DNA of 39,536 nt from Heterotrichella gracilis (lineage: Eukaryota; Sar; Xanthophyceae; Tribonematales; Xanthonemataceae), in the NCBI GenBank assembly GCA_032358255.1, contig JAULBX010027241.1, positions 1 through 39,536 of the forward strand, given 5' to 3'. The position numbers and the translations under genes are program-made. Under the pieces are notes generated by a model. The model saw only the letters and a list, made by a program, of their open reading frames with translations. It was not told where the DNA came from and did not search any database. This document shows positions 11,013 to 23,382 of this stretch, piece by piece (positions within the stretch are counted from its first letter, which is position 1; the number at the start of each line of letters is the position of its first letter).

Positions 11013-14000
11013 TTAGTTGGCAACCTTGAGCGGCAACACCAGCAGGGTGGACGAGGTCAAGCCTGGGTGGTAATAGGACGACGTCCACTTGCTGTTTGCA
11101 AAAACCGCCCCCACCGGGATAGTCGCCTCTGCTGCCAGCACCAGTCTGTGCACGCCATTGGAGAACTTGGTGGTATTCAGAACCAGCTTCTGCTCGGGCC
11201 ATGCATCGGGGTTCCTGAGCACACAGGTGCCTCCGGTGGTAGATCCAGTGTCTAGGCTGGGGTCCAGGCACAGGGTTGTGAAGGTGATGGGGAAGCCGTT
11301 GTTGATGCGCTCCGTGTGGAGGTTGGGTGTGCTGTAGGAGCTCCCAGCGACTGCGACTGCTGGGTCTGACTTGGCACGCCTGCGGGAAGGGGCAATTCCT
11401 GTTGGTATGGGTGCAATGCGAGTGGTTTACAGTGGCATTGAACCCCGTTTCACATGGCTCTCTTTGGATACGTAAATCCTTAGCATTTGCCTGTCAGTGA
11501 TGATGAGCACACTGCACCAGGATCATGCACATGACTATAATATACTGCGTCCCATCAGGTGGATCAGATGGGTGGTATTGAGCAACACGCCATTCTACCA
11601 CATGGCACCAGTACACATTGCATCCCCGGACAAGACGTGCGCCCTACACCTTGCATCCAAACCCACACAAAAAAGTACACAGTTTACCACCCACCAGGAG
11701 CCCTCCACAGGCTGCCACTCCTCCAAGATGCTGTCGATGCTCATGCGCCCCCTGACCTGCGCCCGCACAGCGTACTGCATCTGCCACCCAGATGGTGGCA
11801 GTACAGACATGCCATTGGCCACCATCACATTCACCGACAGCTCGATGGTCTGGGCTCGGGAGGGCTGGGGCGGGGCGTTCCAGGCGATAGAGGGCGCCTT
11901 CATTTTGGGCAGGAGGTAGAGGATGCCGAGCCCATCTAGGCCAATCTTGGAGGTGTTCAGGTTGAATCGATACACAGCCTGCAAACAGAGGAGTTTAAGT
12001 TGGATCCTGGTTTAAAATCGTTCTGTAAATGAATTAATTTGGTAATAAAGATGGTGTTCAGTTTGAATCGGTACACAGCTTGCGGAAGTGGTTGGTGGTG
12101 GTCATGTGTGCAGTTGTAAAATTGATTCAGTCCTGGTGTGCATTGTGAGCGCAGGCATGCATAGCATGGATTCACGGCACCCAGAAGGCGTTCGCAAATT
12201 ATATAGTGTGGGTGTTTTGCCCCTTTCTGCCTGTCAGCGATCTGGCTCAATTTGTTTTTTAATCAATTGACGACAAATCCCGGGTCCCACATTACAATTC
12301 CGGCACATCAGCAGTCGGGAGTTGACCAAAAAATACACATCATGGCCATTTCTGCCATGTGGGGGCCATCCTCGTTTAAATTTCCTTTATATGGTATTTA
12401 ATGCAACCGGGTATGCACCCAATAGCCACATTCTCAATGCATGCAGCTTGTCTATGAATACCCTCATTGTCCACATCCTGAGCTACAGGGAAACCACATT
12501 GCCCTACCTTGCAATTGCTTGCTGTGCCATTGCACTGCCAGTTGGTGCTGATGGTACTCTCCAGCTCTGCCTTCCAGCCGTTCACGTAGTTGTAGCACCC
12601 AGCCACCACCTGGTACATGGTCCAGTCACCCGTGTTTTGCATCGACACGATTGCGTCCACTGTGACGGTGCCATTCAGCGCCTGGCCCTGCACCCGATGT
12701 CAGCTAGTCAGCTACATGCGTTCCAGCAATTAGGGGGTTCAGAATCTGGCCTACATGCATGCATTGCCTAGCCAACATTGTCCTAGGAATGTCCCACTTG
12801 CAGGCAGCAACCGCAACTCCCAATCCTGTTGTCAAGGCATGAATTAAAAGAGCTTTGTGCTCAAAGGCATAGATGCAATATCCACACCCCGAGACCCTGC
12901 ACCAACTTTGTAGCCACATCCACCGCGCACCTGTGGCATGCAAGCCCCCACCCTCAGCTGCCTGCTGGTGGCGCCACCTGGCGTTGAGTTGCCAGGTGTC
13001 ACCCACTGGTGCCCCTCCACCCACACTCGGGGCTCGGGCCACCCGTTGCAGGCAGTGGAGTACAGGCTCTGGTTGAGGGATGGCAGGTTGGGAGCCTGGT
13101 ATGGTGGTGGTGGGGCGGGAGGTGGTGGCGGGCCTGGTGATGGCGGTGGTGGGGGGGGCGATGGGCTTGGCGGGGGGCGTGGTGGTGGTGGGCGGGGGCT
13201 GATGTTGTCGACCCAGAATGGGATCAGAAGCACACCTGACAACGTGGATTACTCTATCAGCAGGAGGGTCAACAACATTCCAATAGGCATCAAACTGCAT
13301 GAATCAGCAAGGCATCACATCTGTAGTCGATGAGTGCAACCAAGAGTTGTCACTAATCATAAAAAATATTATATATACAAGCATGTTGCCCAGCACAACC
13401 GTTTCAGGGCTTGCACAACAGGCTGCCTACCTGACACAGTGCCTCCAGGGAAGGGGTTGTCCAATGTGTTGAACCTGTTCAGCACATCCACATCCGATAT
13501 CACGCCAGGCGCTACAAAGGAGTCTGCGCGGATGAATAGCTTGTGCATCGCATTGGTAAGCTTGGTGGTGTCAATCACTACTGGTTTAGGATCCCATCTG
13601 CCAGGGAAGTCCATCACCACACTGCCCTGGACGGGTGGGTTGGCGTGGAAGGATGGGTCCAGGGAAATGAAGGTGCGTGTCACGTTCACCCTTGGCTCGT
13701 TGTTGACCTTTGTGCTGACAAAGGGTGTGGTCCAGTTGCCAGACACGGACTGGAGGGCCATGTTGGTCACCAGAGGGTTGCCAGTCCTGCACAAAGATGG
13801 TTCAGTTTAATGTGGACTGGCGCGCACATGAACCTCACTTGTCCTTGATTGGACAGACATCTACAAAACCGAAAAGTAAACGTATAGATTCAAACTACTA
13901 ACAAGGGCACTGCAAAGGTGGGATGTAAGTGGTACAATTCATGCCAGTAAACTTCATAGTTCAGCTCACCAGTGAGGGTCCACGTAGCTCCAAGGGAAGG

Positions 14001-17000
14001 ACCCCACATTGCGAGCAGCAATCTCATCGCGAGCAGTCCAGGCGTTGCCACTGATTGGCCGGCCACCTCCATTGTTCAGCCGCATGTTGATCCTAAACTC
14101 AGAGATGAGTCCTGGCTGGAAGTTCTGCCAGTTGTCGTGCTTGAGATAGCCTTTCACCAGGAATGTGAACCAGCCATCGAAGGGGATGGTAGTGGTGTCA
14201 AACACCAGGCGGTACACCGTCTGTAGCAACAAGGGATTATGGGTACTGTCTGAGTACAGTGCATTAGTTGGTGACATGACACAGAAAACAATTCCATTAC
14301 CACATGTGCAATGAACCGTCAAGACTGTCCAGTGATCATCATAAAATGGTTTGCCTGTCATCAGCTGCAAATAAACAAATGCAATACGAATGAAACAATG
14401 ACCACAAACAGCCCACCTTGCAGGTGTCCAGCCCCACACAGCGCCACTGTGGGTCAAAGCGGGTAGCTGGGGCCATTGGCATGCCATCAACCCTGCAGGA
14501 AAAATTCCATGGGAATCAATCCTTCCGATTTTACCAGGAATAACATCGTGGAACAATGCTAGTGCACGTTCAAAAAGTGCGCAAAATTTTACAACACACA
14601 AGGGCCCAACCTGAGGTGCAGTGCAAATACAGTGCACCAGCAATAGAAATTGCAACTCGAGTATGATGATCATGTAAGCTGCTCACGAACAAAGGAATGC
14701 AAAGCGTATTAATGTGCCCCAATAATCAGGGCTCTGACTATTATAATGGAACGTATATCACACATGACAATGGGCTGTGTGGATCAGCTTACAGGAACTC
14801 CATGCCTATCTCCCTGAGCGTGAAGTTTGTTGCCAGGTGCATCTGCGCCAGCACGTCCACAGTGAACAGGCCGCTGATGTTCTGGCCCATGGGGACACAG
14901 GCGCCCACGTGCAAGTGCTGGGACTGGCTCACTATGTCCTGCGGGGAGGAGGCCAACGGATCCGTACGTCAGACATTTCCGTCAAATTCAGGCAGGACAA
15001 TTCTTGGTGCAAACCCAATTTGTAATACAATCCTGACATCCTGCCTGGTGCAAGTGATAGCCAGTCAAACAGTGCATGCATCCATTTCAATGTGTCCAAT
15101 TGTGTACAGTTTCTTGAAGGTGAGCATCCACATTTACGGAATTATTTCAGTGTAATTGTTTGCCACTCAACCTGTTCAATTCAGTATTCCAGAATGTGCT
15201 ACCATACAATCCCCCAGCTTTGGCAACAAACTTTGATAGGAGCAATGCATCGCCAATGTGCCTGCACAACAAGCTATGGCTACAGCGCTAGCATGCCTCC
15301 TCGGCTCACCTTGCCCATAGCAGTTAGCCACACTTGGCTCTCCATGTACACGCGTGGCTCCGTCCACCCGCTGCAGTTCCACTGGGAGGTATTCATGCGG
15401 CTCATGGGGGGGAGGGAGGCGTCCTGGAAGGGTGGAGGAGGGGGGCTGGGAGGCGGGGTCGGTGGAGGTGGTCGAGGAGCATTGTTGTCCACCCAGAAAG
15501 GGATGAGCAGCACGCCTGCGCATGAGGGATGTGTCACAGCTAGCCTGCAATTGCTGAGAGAAAACAGCACAAATTGATGTGCATCAGGAAATCAAAGGAC
15601 TGAGTGGATCCATGTGGAAAATTGAACATCATGCCATTTGCTTAATGCCATTTAAACAAAGCGGGCATGCGCAGGCAAATGGTTAATAGCATGCTTTGGC
15701 ATGGAACTTATTATCAATGCGCAAAGCTGCATAAGCTGCAGCAATGGCGTGGGTAACTACTCACAGCATCCATGCACATACCTGACACAGTGCCTCCAGG
15801 GAAGGGGTTGGCTGCGGTGTTGAACATGTTCAGCACATCCACATCCGAGATCACGCCTGGAGCTACTAAGGAGTCTGCGCGGATGAACAGCTTGTGCATC
15901 GCATTGGTCAACTTAGTGGTGTCAACAATGACAGGGCTCGAATCCCATCTTCCAGGGTAGTCCATCACCACACTGCCCTGGATGGGTGGGTTGGCGTGGA
16001 AGGATGGGTCCAGGGATATGAATGTGCGCGTCACGTTCACCCTTGGCTCGTTGTTGACCTTAGTGCTGACAAAGGGTGTGGTCCAGTTGCCAGACACGGA
16101 CTGGAGGGCCATGTTGGTCACGAGAGGGTTTGCTGCCCTGCAAGGATATAAACCGCCAATCACTTTGTTACTGGAACTAAAGCAGAATATCGCCTCCTTA
16201 CCCGGATGACAGCAGCTGCGCAAATAAATACCATCAAGCGCTATGGCATAAATCGTAGAACAGGCTATTAAGTCTTGTGCATAAATACAACCATATTCAC
16301 AAGCAACATTTCCCCCCATTTTTTGGGCTGATGATCAAAGACAAGGCACCACGTGAGTAAATCATGAGTAGCCATTTAATCATGAGTAGACATTAAATCA
16401 TGAGTAGCCATTAAATTCCAGATGCCTACTGTTGGTCAACCAATGATACACCCAACATATACCTTGAAATTAGACTGACTCACCAGTGAGGGTCAACGTA
16501 GCTCCAAGGAAAGGACCCCACATTGCGCGCAGAGATCTCATCGCGGGCAATCCAAGCGTTGCCACTGATTGGCCGGCCACCTCCGTTGTTCAGCCGCATG
16601 TTGATCCTAAACTCAGAGATGAGTCCTGGCTGGAAGTTCTGCCAGTTGTCGTGCTTCATGTAGCCTTTGACCAGGAATGTGAACCAGCCATCGAAGGGGA
16701 TGGTTGTAGTGTCAAACACCAGGCGATACACGTTCTGTGGAAATTGGAAAACATGCATTTATTGAGCCCTTCATTGCTGTGCATCAGGAGGCGATGGGAC
16801 CCAGGCTAGTCACAGGAAACGTTTGCATTTGATAGTATTGGAATGGTAATGATAATGAATTGTGGATACTTGGTGTGCAGCACACATTATCCCCACCTTG
16901 CAGGTGTCCAGTCCCACACAACGCCACTGGGGATCAAAACGGGCAGCTGGGGCCATTGGCATGCCATCAACCCTGCGCATACACAAGCAATCTTGTCAGT

Positions 17001-20000
17001 TCAGTGAAGCTGCAGGCAAACACTGCATAGCACATGCGTTGAAAAAGCCATGTGCCTACAAAGCTACAAGTCAGTCCCACAACTGCCACAAAGTAGGGCT
17101 CAGCAAAACTCAGTTCTGGTGTCAGACAAGAGGACCTTTCGGATGAATATCTATACAATTTATATCCAGTATACTAAATCATCAAAGCCAGTAAATGTCA
17201 ACGAATCGTGCAATCCTAAGGGCAAGAAGCCTTACAGGAACTCCATGCCTATCTCCCTGAGCGTGAAGTTAGTTGCCAGGTGCATCTGCGCCAGCACGTC
17301 CACAGTGAACAGGCCGCTGATGTTCTGGCCCATGGGGACACATGCACCCACGTGCAGGTGCTGGGACTGGCTCACTATGTCCTGCGGGGCATTGTGGGGG
17401 GTGCGTTTCAATAGTCAGGTGCTGAAAAGAGCTCATATAACAGGAATTTGCCAATAATTTCCACATTGCTCCTGTGCATATGCCTCAAGCAGAATACTGC
17501 CGATGGTAACTACTGCGAATGATAAACAGATCCAGGAATTCAAGAGACAGAGTTAGGGTCATGGGAGTGGGTATTTTTTGAAGATCCTCACAGAAGTCAG
17601 TCAGCCAATGCGCCCACAGCACAAGGGGTCTCAACAGCATCCCCCCCTCAGCTCACCTTGCCCATTGCCGTGAGCCAAATCTGGCTCTCCATGTACACGC
17701 GTGGCTCAGTCCAACCGCTGCAATTCCACTGGGAGGTGTTCATGCGGCTCATGGGGGGCAGGGAGGCGTCCTGGAAGGGCGGAGGTGGGGGCGGAGGAGG
17801 GCTGGGAGGCGGCCCGGGTGGCGGTGGCCGTGGCTTGACGTTATCAACCTCAAAAGGAACCAACACAAAGGTGGCGGAGGTCAGCCCTGGGTGGGGGTTG
17901 CTGGCTGTCCACTTGGTGTTGTTGAAGGTGGCTCCCACGGGGATCACAGCATCTGCCCGCACAGCCAGTTTGTGGACCCCATCGGGGTATTTAGTGGTGT
18001 CAAGGACGGTGCTCTGCTCGTTCAGTGTGCCGGAACTTTGCAGCAGGCAGTCCCCTCGGGGGGTCGACGAGGAGTCGAGGGTTGGGTCCATACAGAGTGA
18101 TGAGGAGTTGATTGCGAAGCCGTTGTTGGCGCGGTTGGTTGCCACCTTGGGGGTGGCGTAGGTGTAGCCTGAGACGGAGTCGTTTGACCTGCCGCGCCTG
18201 CACAGGAATGGACGGTGCTGTGAACAATACCACTATGCAACATGCTGTGACCTTACTGTGTTGGTGCAAAATTTCTATATCATTTACCCACATGAGGTGG
18301 CGTATGCTGGTGATCGGTCTTCCTTGTGACTGTAAATACAAGGTTTTTCGGAATACCCAGCTGATTGGAATATTCACCTTCTAATACATTCTACTACATT
18401 TTGCTGTAAATCTTCAAATGAGTCTTTAAACCCTAAACCTCAACTCCTAAGCCTCAAAGACCCTTACCATGCAGCCTCCGCCGGCTGCCACTCCTCAATC
18501 ACCCCATCAATGCTCTGCCTGCCCCGCGCCTGCACCCGCACTGCATACTGCATCTGCCACCATGATGGGGCAGACACTGGTGCCCCATTGGCCAGCATCA
18601 CATCTGCGGACAGCTCCACGGTCTGGGACTTGGAGGGCTGGGGAGGGGCGCCACCCGTGAGGGAAGGCGCTTTCATCTTGGCCGTGGCGTAGAGGATGCT
18701 CAGCCCGTCTGCGCCTATCTTGGTGGTATCCAGGACTAAGCGGTACACTGACTGCAAGCCGAAGAGTTGGATTGTCAACAAAATGTTTTGGCTTTTTGTT
18801 TCCGTGAATGCCGATTCCTAACAATACAGTGAACAGTAGAAATTGCTTATTTACATTTACTGCATGGAATTAAGATAAGATATATAGTGGTGTTTTATTT
18901 CATGGAGGGTTTGCAAGTAAAGCAAGGTGTGTAGATGTCAAAGAGGCATGTAGCCTGAGCGCATACTTCTTGACATGGATGATGCTGAATATAAGGCATA
19001 TGAGCCCGGTGCAGTACAGCTCTTGGGGATGTTGAGCACATATGCTGGCAAAAGAATTGCACAAGCTCCTACCTTGCATGAGCTTGCTGTGCCATTGCAC
19101 TGCCAGGCGGTGTTCACAACACCATCCAGGCCCGCCCCGTAGCCGTTCACATAGTTCTGGCAGCCCATGAACACCTGGTACATGGTCCAGTCACCCGCGT
19201 TTTGCATGGACACAACCACGTCCAGCGTGAGGTTGCCCTTGAGGGAGGCGCCCTGCAGAGAGGGCCATCACATTCAACGACTTGGTGATGCAAGTCGTAC
19301 ATGATGATCATGGCATTGGATCCAAGTTGCTGGTTGGCTACAGCAGTCGCAATGGGGTGTTATTGCAAACCCTTGACCCTATATCCTGTGGATGGGATTC
19401 ATGGGCATCACTTGAATTTTGTTGCCAGAGTGTGGACGCAAATTGTTAGCCTGAACGCAGATGGCTCAGAGAGTGGCCCCTTGTTACCACCGGCAGCGCA
19501 GTCCTCATACCTTCATACTTTATTTCCACGTCGTCATGACCTGCACCACGTATGCGCTGAAATGTCGCATGGATGCTAACCCTCTCCTCACCAACACCAC
19601 CACTCCTCTCACCAAACTCTACACCCTGAACCCTACTAGGGTGCAGCCACCAACCCTTGCAAACGCACCTGCGGCATGCAGGCCCCCACCCGCAGCTGCC
19701 TGCTGATCGCGCCACTTGGCGTTGCATTTCCAGGTGTCACCCAGTGGTGCGCCTCAAGCCACACACGTGCCTCAGGCCAGCCGCTGCAGGGTTCACAGGG
19801 GACTGTGCTAGCACCGCGGCACTCTTTGACATGGTGCGTGTGGTAGGTGGGGGACGTGAAGAATGAGAGCTGTACCCATGGGAGTATGCAGGCCAAGGAT
19901 GGGACAGTGGGGTTTAATGGGGAGAGATGAGCGTAACCCTTGTCCCTCCCAGTGCAATTGGGCTGTCAAGGGACATCGCAACCTGGCTGTCCCACTGGGA

Positions 20001-20230
20001 GAGCAGTGGCACCAGTTCCAGGAGCAAGGGCAGTCACTGACATGGTGTGGATGCGAGTATACGTACCTGCAGTTTGGTGGGCTGAGTAGCGAGCCATTGG
20101 TCCCTGGCAGCGTCTGGCCGTGGCTTGGGGGAACGAGGCACACCAGTGCGAGGCCAAGCAGTGCACCGGTGGCGCTGGTGGCTGCACGTGTTTGCCGTCG
20201 TCGCTGACGGGCTTGGTTCGGAGGACCCAT
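11013..20230 (-). CDS. Large secreted modular wall/matrix glycoprotein with proline-rich hinges, about 1,427 aa
   Basis: Eighteen exons on the minus strand: 20230-20067, 19783-19669, 19252-19073, 18751-18468, 18197-17657, 17381-17236, 16972-16897, 16734-16484, 16137-15782, 15515-15310, 14938-14793, 14492-14417, 14220-13970, 13786-13431, 13235-12931, 12687-12508, 11978-11695 and 11379-11013 (stop TAA). All junctions have GT/AG borders and match in phase. Residues 1-39 form a signal peptide (arginine-rich start, then TGALLGLALVCLV). Four modules follow in the order A-B-B-A, each opening with a [TN]CxGWxEPRV-like motif and containing DTTK-x(5)-H/G-x-L strands typical of Ig-like repeats. Hinges of PRPPPP/SPPPP type lie at about residues 370-388, 718-733 and 1063-1094, as in hydroxyproline-rich glycoproteins. 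The role is probably structural, in the wall or extracellular matrix. The layout resembles pherophorins (globular domains joined by polyproline), but I do not see the pherophorin cysteine pattern. ATG 20230 is the first in-frame ATG. Confidence 0.88.
12053..12083 (-). repeat. Partial copy of an exon start with its splice acceptor, inside an intron
   Basis: This 31-base stretch matches 11952-11982, the start of exon 17 of the matrix-protein gene plus its acceptor, with three mismatches. On the minus strand it reads AVYRFKLNT after an AG, against AVYRFNLNT in the true exon, so it could act as a decoy acceptor. Confidence 0.8.
16360..16413. repeat. Three tandem 18-bp units in an intron
   Basis: Three units of AATCATGAGTAGCCATTT type (with A/C and T/A variants) lie end to end in the intron after exon 8 of the matrix-protein gene. 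The corresponding intron of the sister B module has no such repeat. Confidence 0.85.
18428..18447 (-). repeat. Telomere-like motif near a splice donor
   Basis: AAACCCTAAACC on the plus strand lies about 30 bases inside the intron after exon 4 (donor at 18467) of the matrix-protein gene. Confidence 0.6.
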
Positions 20231-22139
20231 TGGAGGCCTGTGGACCAAGGCGAGTCTGGGTTAGGGTCAGGAGGTGGGTTTGAGTGGGGGTATTGAGGGC
20301 TCCAGGCCTGGTTTTGCTTGGCTGATGCAGTCAACTGCAAGGCGCACCAGGATAGACGTTTACAGGTTGACCCACCAGTTTCGACTTGAATGGCGGAGTA
20401 TGGGCCAGGTAGCAGAGGCGAGCAATGCACTTGAATTCCACATTGCGTTCACTGCGTTTGCATGCATGAGGCGAGGGCAACCGGCACCCCGCTGACCGTT
20501 GACATAACCTCAAGCTTTTCAGCTCGAGGCCACACCACAATCAAGCGAAGGAGCTTGTTTGGAAAAGTTGTGCATGCTTCTGCACAACCTAAGCACAGTT
20601 GTGCATGCTTCTGCACAACTGTGCTTAGGTTGCATACTCTTCTAGGGCAAGGAATTTCTGTGGTTGTACCGGATGGATGGTGCGTGCCGCCTGGGGCAGG
20701 AAGCTTCAGAGGCATGTAAGCCAGATGCCTACCCCAAATGACACACTGCCTCTCTTTTCACACTAACCTCTTCAAGGGTTCCCTGTATTAAGACAAATGC
20801 GTTGCAGGATAGCTTGCATACCTTGTCTGTAGTTCCTGGTCGCCTGGCAACCTGCCTGACCAAGCACGTCACTCACACTTGGCGCCACCCATCCTGTATC
20901 ACTGTCTGCTTTGAACACGGCGCCTCACTTCCTCGCTATCTCTGCTGTGGCATTTCAGAGCAAAGGTATGCACTATAGTGGCTGAAGGTGGCCCGTCACC
21001 TGTTATCTTCGCAGACAGGTAAAGCCCACCACGTCATTAGGGCCAGCGGGGCAAAGGGATGGCTTTCGAGTTGCAGCCTGCAAGGTGGAAACTGAGGTTT
21101 CAGCGGGCCTGTCGCATCAGCTTTTCGCCACAATTTCCAGGCTTCAAAAAAACTCATTGTAATTTTTTTATCTCATTGATTGTCAAGTACATCTTGTAAA
21201 ATTTGCGATTTACGTTGTTTATGGCATCTCATTTGTGGAGGTGGAGGTCTCTAAACTGGACATCTTGCAGGTTTGATGTTGAACAAGGCTCCGTGCATGC
21301 AAGCATTTGCAGCTTTACACGCAAATGGTGGTTGCCACTTGCACCATCTAGTCATGGGCGCCCCGGTAAGGTACGCCCATGTAGGCTTCAATTCCTGCAG
21401 CATGCGCATGGCCGGCTGGTGCCTACCCCTTAGCGCATATGAGCCGGTGTTTAGGGTTTGGGGTCTAGGGCTTAGCGCACATGTGGCCAGTATTGCATGC
21501 GGGAGCGGGGCCATGGCTATAGGACATTACGCCCTAGTGCCCTTTGTGCCCTGCTTCACTATTAATATCCATCATCGAGTGTTGCAGTAGTTCTTGCTGC
21601 TGCCATTTGGTCTGACAGTGCATCCTTCGTACTTACATCATGGAAACAGTAAACAAAGTAGCACGCAAACAATGAACAAATCAGCATACGCTGCGCATGA
21701 GCACATGATAAATGTTAACTTCTACCACTGATTACCAGTTATCAGCAAGCATATACAATGCTCCAGTCAGTTCCTGCTCGCGGCTTACACCTCATCTGCA
21801 TCTCTGTCAGAAAAACATATACTGTGGCTAGTTGCAGCGAATTTGGGATTCCTGACAATCCACCCTCTGTCCTGAAAATATCTAGGTGGCCAATGCTGGA
21901 GGATGAATAACAGCATGGCACCAAAAAGTTGTTGCAATTTCAATCGAATGCTCCGAATGTACACATATGCGCATTGAAGTATTACGCTGTGAAGTATTCC
22001 ATGAGCTTTACGACATCACCTAGTCAAGATGTCCACTCTGGCAAGTAAATTCTCCCACACTACCAAACTGGACACATATTTTGTTTTATGTGTGCCCTCT
22101 TGACTCCCCCCAAACAATCTGTGGCACCTGTTTCTGCAA
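20231..22139. other. Upstream region of the matrix-protein gene; start of a segmental duplication
   Basis: No gene recognised. It contains the perfect 21-bp inverted repeat at 20585-20632. From 21448 on it is the left part of a tandem segmental duplication whose second copy starts at 23479. Confidence 0.5.
20585..20632. repeat. Perfect 21-bp inverted repeat with 6-base loop
   Basis: Arms 20585-20605 and 20612-20632 are exact reverse complements (CAACCTAAGCACAG and onward), separated by TGCTTC. The word GTTGTGCATGCTTCTGCACA also occurs twice as a direct repeat (20567 and 20599). It lies about 355 bases upstream of the ATG of the matrix-protein gene, so it could be a cruciform-forming promoter element or a foldback remnant. 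Confidence 0.92.
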
Positions 22140-23382
22140 CTATCCCGAGGGGCACAATTCATCGCGACTGCAATAGGGAGGATTCCTGAGGGTGGTGCGA
22201 GTCTTGCAGCATGCCAGGCACTCATCACATGTCACAGAGGCATCAACCAAGCACTTTTCCGCCACCCCTGAATCCTCCAAAACCGACTTGTACAGGCAGC
22301 CGCACTGGTCGGGAACCGACGTTGTAGAGCTTGTGATTCCAAAATGCACTTTTTCGCAGCTGCGCGAGGCGATGACTTTTGCCGCGTAGTACCCTGCATA
22401 GGCGCAGCATTCGGGTGCGCTGGCGCATGCAGAGTCGCACCCAGTGGGGACAGTCTGGGCAGGTGGAGAGGTGAGGGTGATCAGGTAGAGCACATGAGGG
22501 GTGAAAGGGGAAACCAGCAAGGGGAGGGTAGCACCAGCCGCTGGCTAATTAATTCACATTTATTTATATTTATTTAAATAACCCCCTGCAGTCACTGACA
22601 GACAGCTGGTGTTTGAGCCCATGCCCAAGCGCAAAAACATGCTCGTAATTCTAAAGTGTATTGAAATAGATTCACAATCACTTTTGTGCACAGGTTAACC
22701 CACTTATAAGCCAATATTGACCGTTACCACATTAGCGCTAGGCGGTTCATGTCCACTTATAAGGTTGATGTCCAGATTTATACTGAATGTTGATGGATTA
22801 ACAACCATGACCACGTTTGTATGCATGTAAATATCATTCTGCATTCTAGTTTGATAGGCCATCCCGCATGCGCACCTGGAAGGAGTCGGGGCCTGGCGCC
22901 TGCCCAATGGCAAGGGGTGCACAGCACAGCGCGCACAGCAGGCCCAGTGTGGCAGTAGCCGCAAGGCAAGTCATGGAGGCTGGAGCCATGGGGAGAGGGG
23001 TGCTGGGATGGAGAAGGGAGGGAGCCTTTGTCAGCTGGTGCAGGGAGGGTGTCGCACAGTGGGGACCTGCAACAAAGCTTTGGCACAGAGCATTTGTGTT
23101 GCCAGACAGTGTTTAAAACAAAGCTTTGCTTCTGTACTTGATGTGAAAGCACGAATAGGACGTCTGAGACTCTCAGTGAGAGGCACAGCTTGATAGCTGC
23201 AACGGTGCTTTGTTGAGGCCTCGGAATTTCGTAAATTAATATTGGGTAGCATTCATCCAGGTGCCAGGCTGAGCGGGATCCTTGAATTAAAATTTGTCGT
23301 GGCAAGTTAAAGTAGAGCCTCATGACATGGCAACGCCCCCTCTTGTGCATTGATGGGTGCGGCTGACAGCTTAAAAGCCTTG
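21448..23382. repeat. Segmental duplication, copy 1 (contains the 142-aa cysteine-rich gene)
   Basis: Aligns with 23479-26160. Shared landmarks in the same order are a telomere-like start (GTTTAGGGTTT then GGTCTAGG), GGGGCCATGGCTATA, CTTGCTGCTGCCATTTG, CTCTGTCAGAAAA-CATATACTGTG, the cysteine-rich gene itself, and at the right end CCCCCTC-TGTGCATT then GGCTGAC-AACAGCT-like words. Flanking non-coding sequence has diverged visibly but aligns throughout. Confidence 0.85.
22140..22989 (-). CDS. Small secreted 14-cysteine protein, copy 1 (142 aa)
   Basis: Two exons on the minus strand: 22989-22876 (38 codons) and 22454-22140 (stop TAG), joined at phase 0 with a GTGCGC donor and a CTGCCCAG acceptor. 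Residues 1-30 are a signal peptide (MAPASMTCLAATATLGLLCA, cut near AIGQA). The mature part has 14 cysteines: C-x3-C-x5-CC, then C, then C-x-C-LYK, then C, C-x2-C-x2-CC, C and C near the end (CPSG stop). That allows seven disulfides and implies an extracellular, compact, stable protein. The protein is closely similar to the next copy at 24240-25094. A further acceptor about 80 bases upstream of the ATG hints at a 5' UTR intron. I do not recognise the family and assign no function. Confidence 0.85.

Noticed and set aside
12938..13333. Plus-strand glycine-rich frame (GGGGAGGGGGPGDGGGGGG)
   Set aside because: It is the reverse complement of the proline-rich hinge of the matrix glycoprotein on the minus strand, not a glycine-rich protein gene. 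The same applies near 15450 and 17790.
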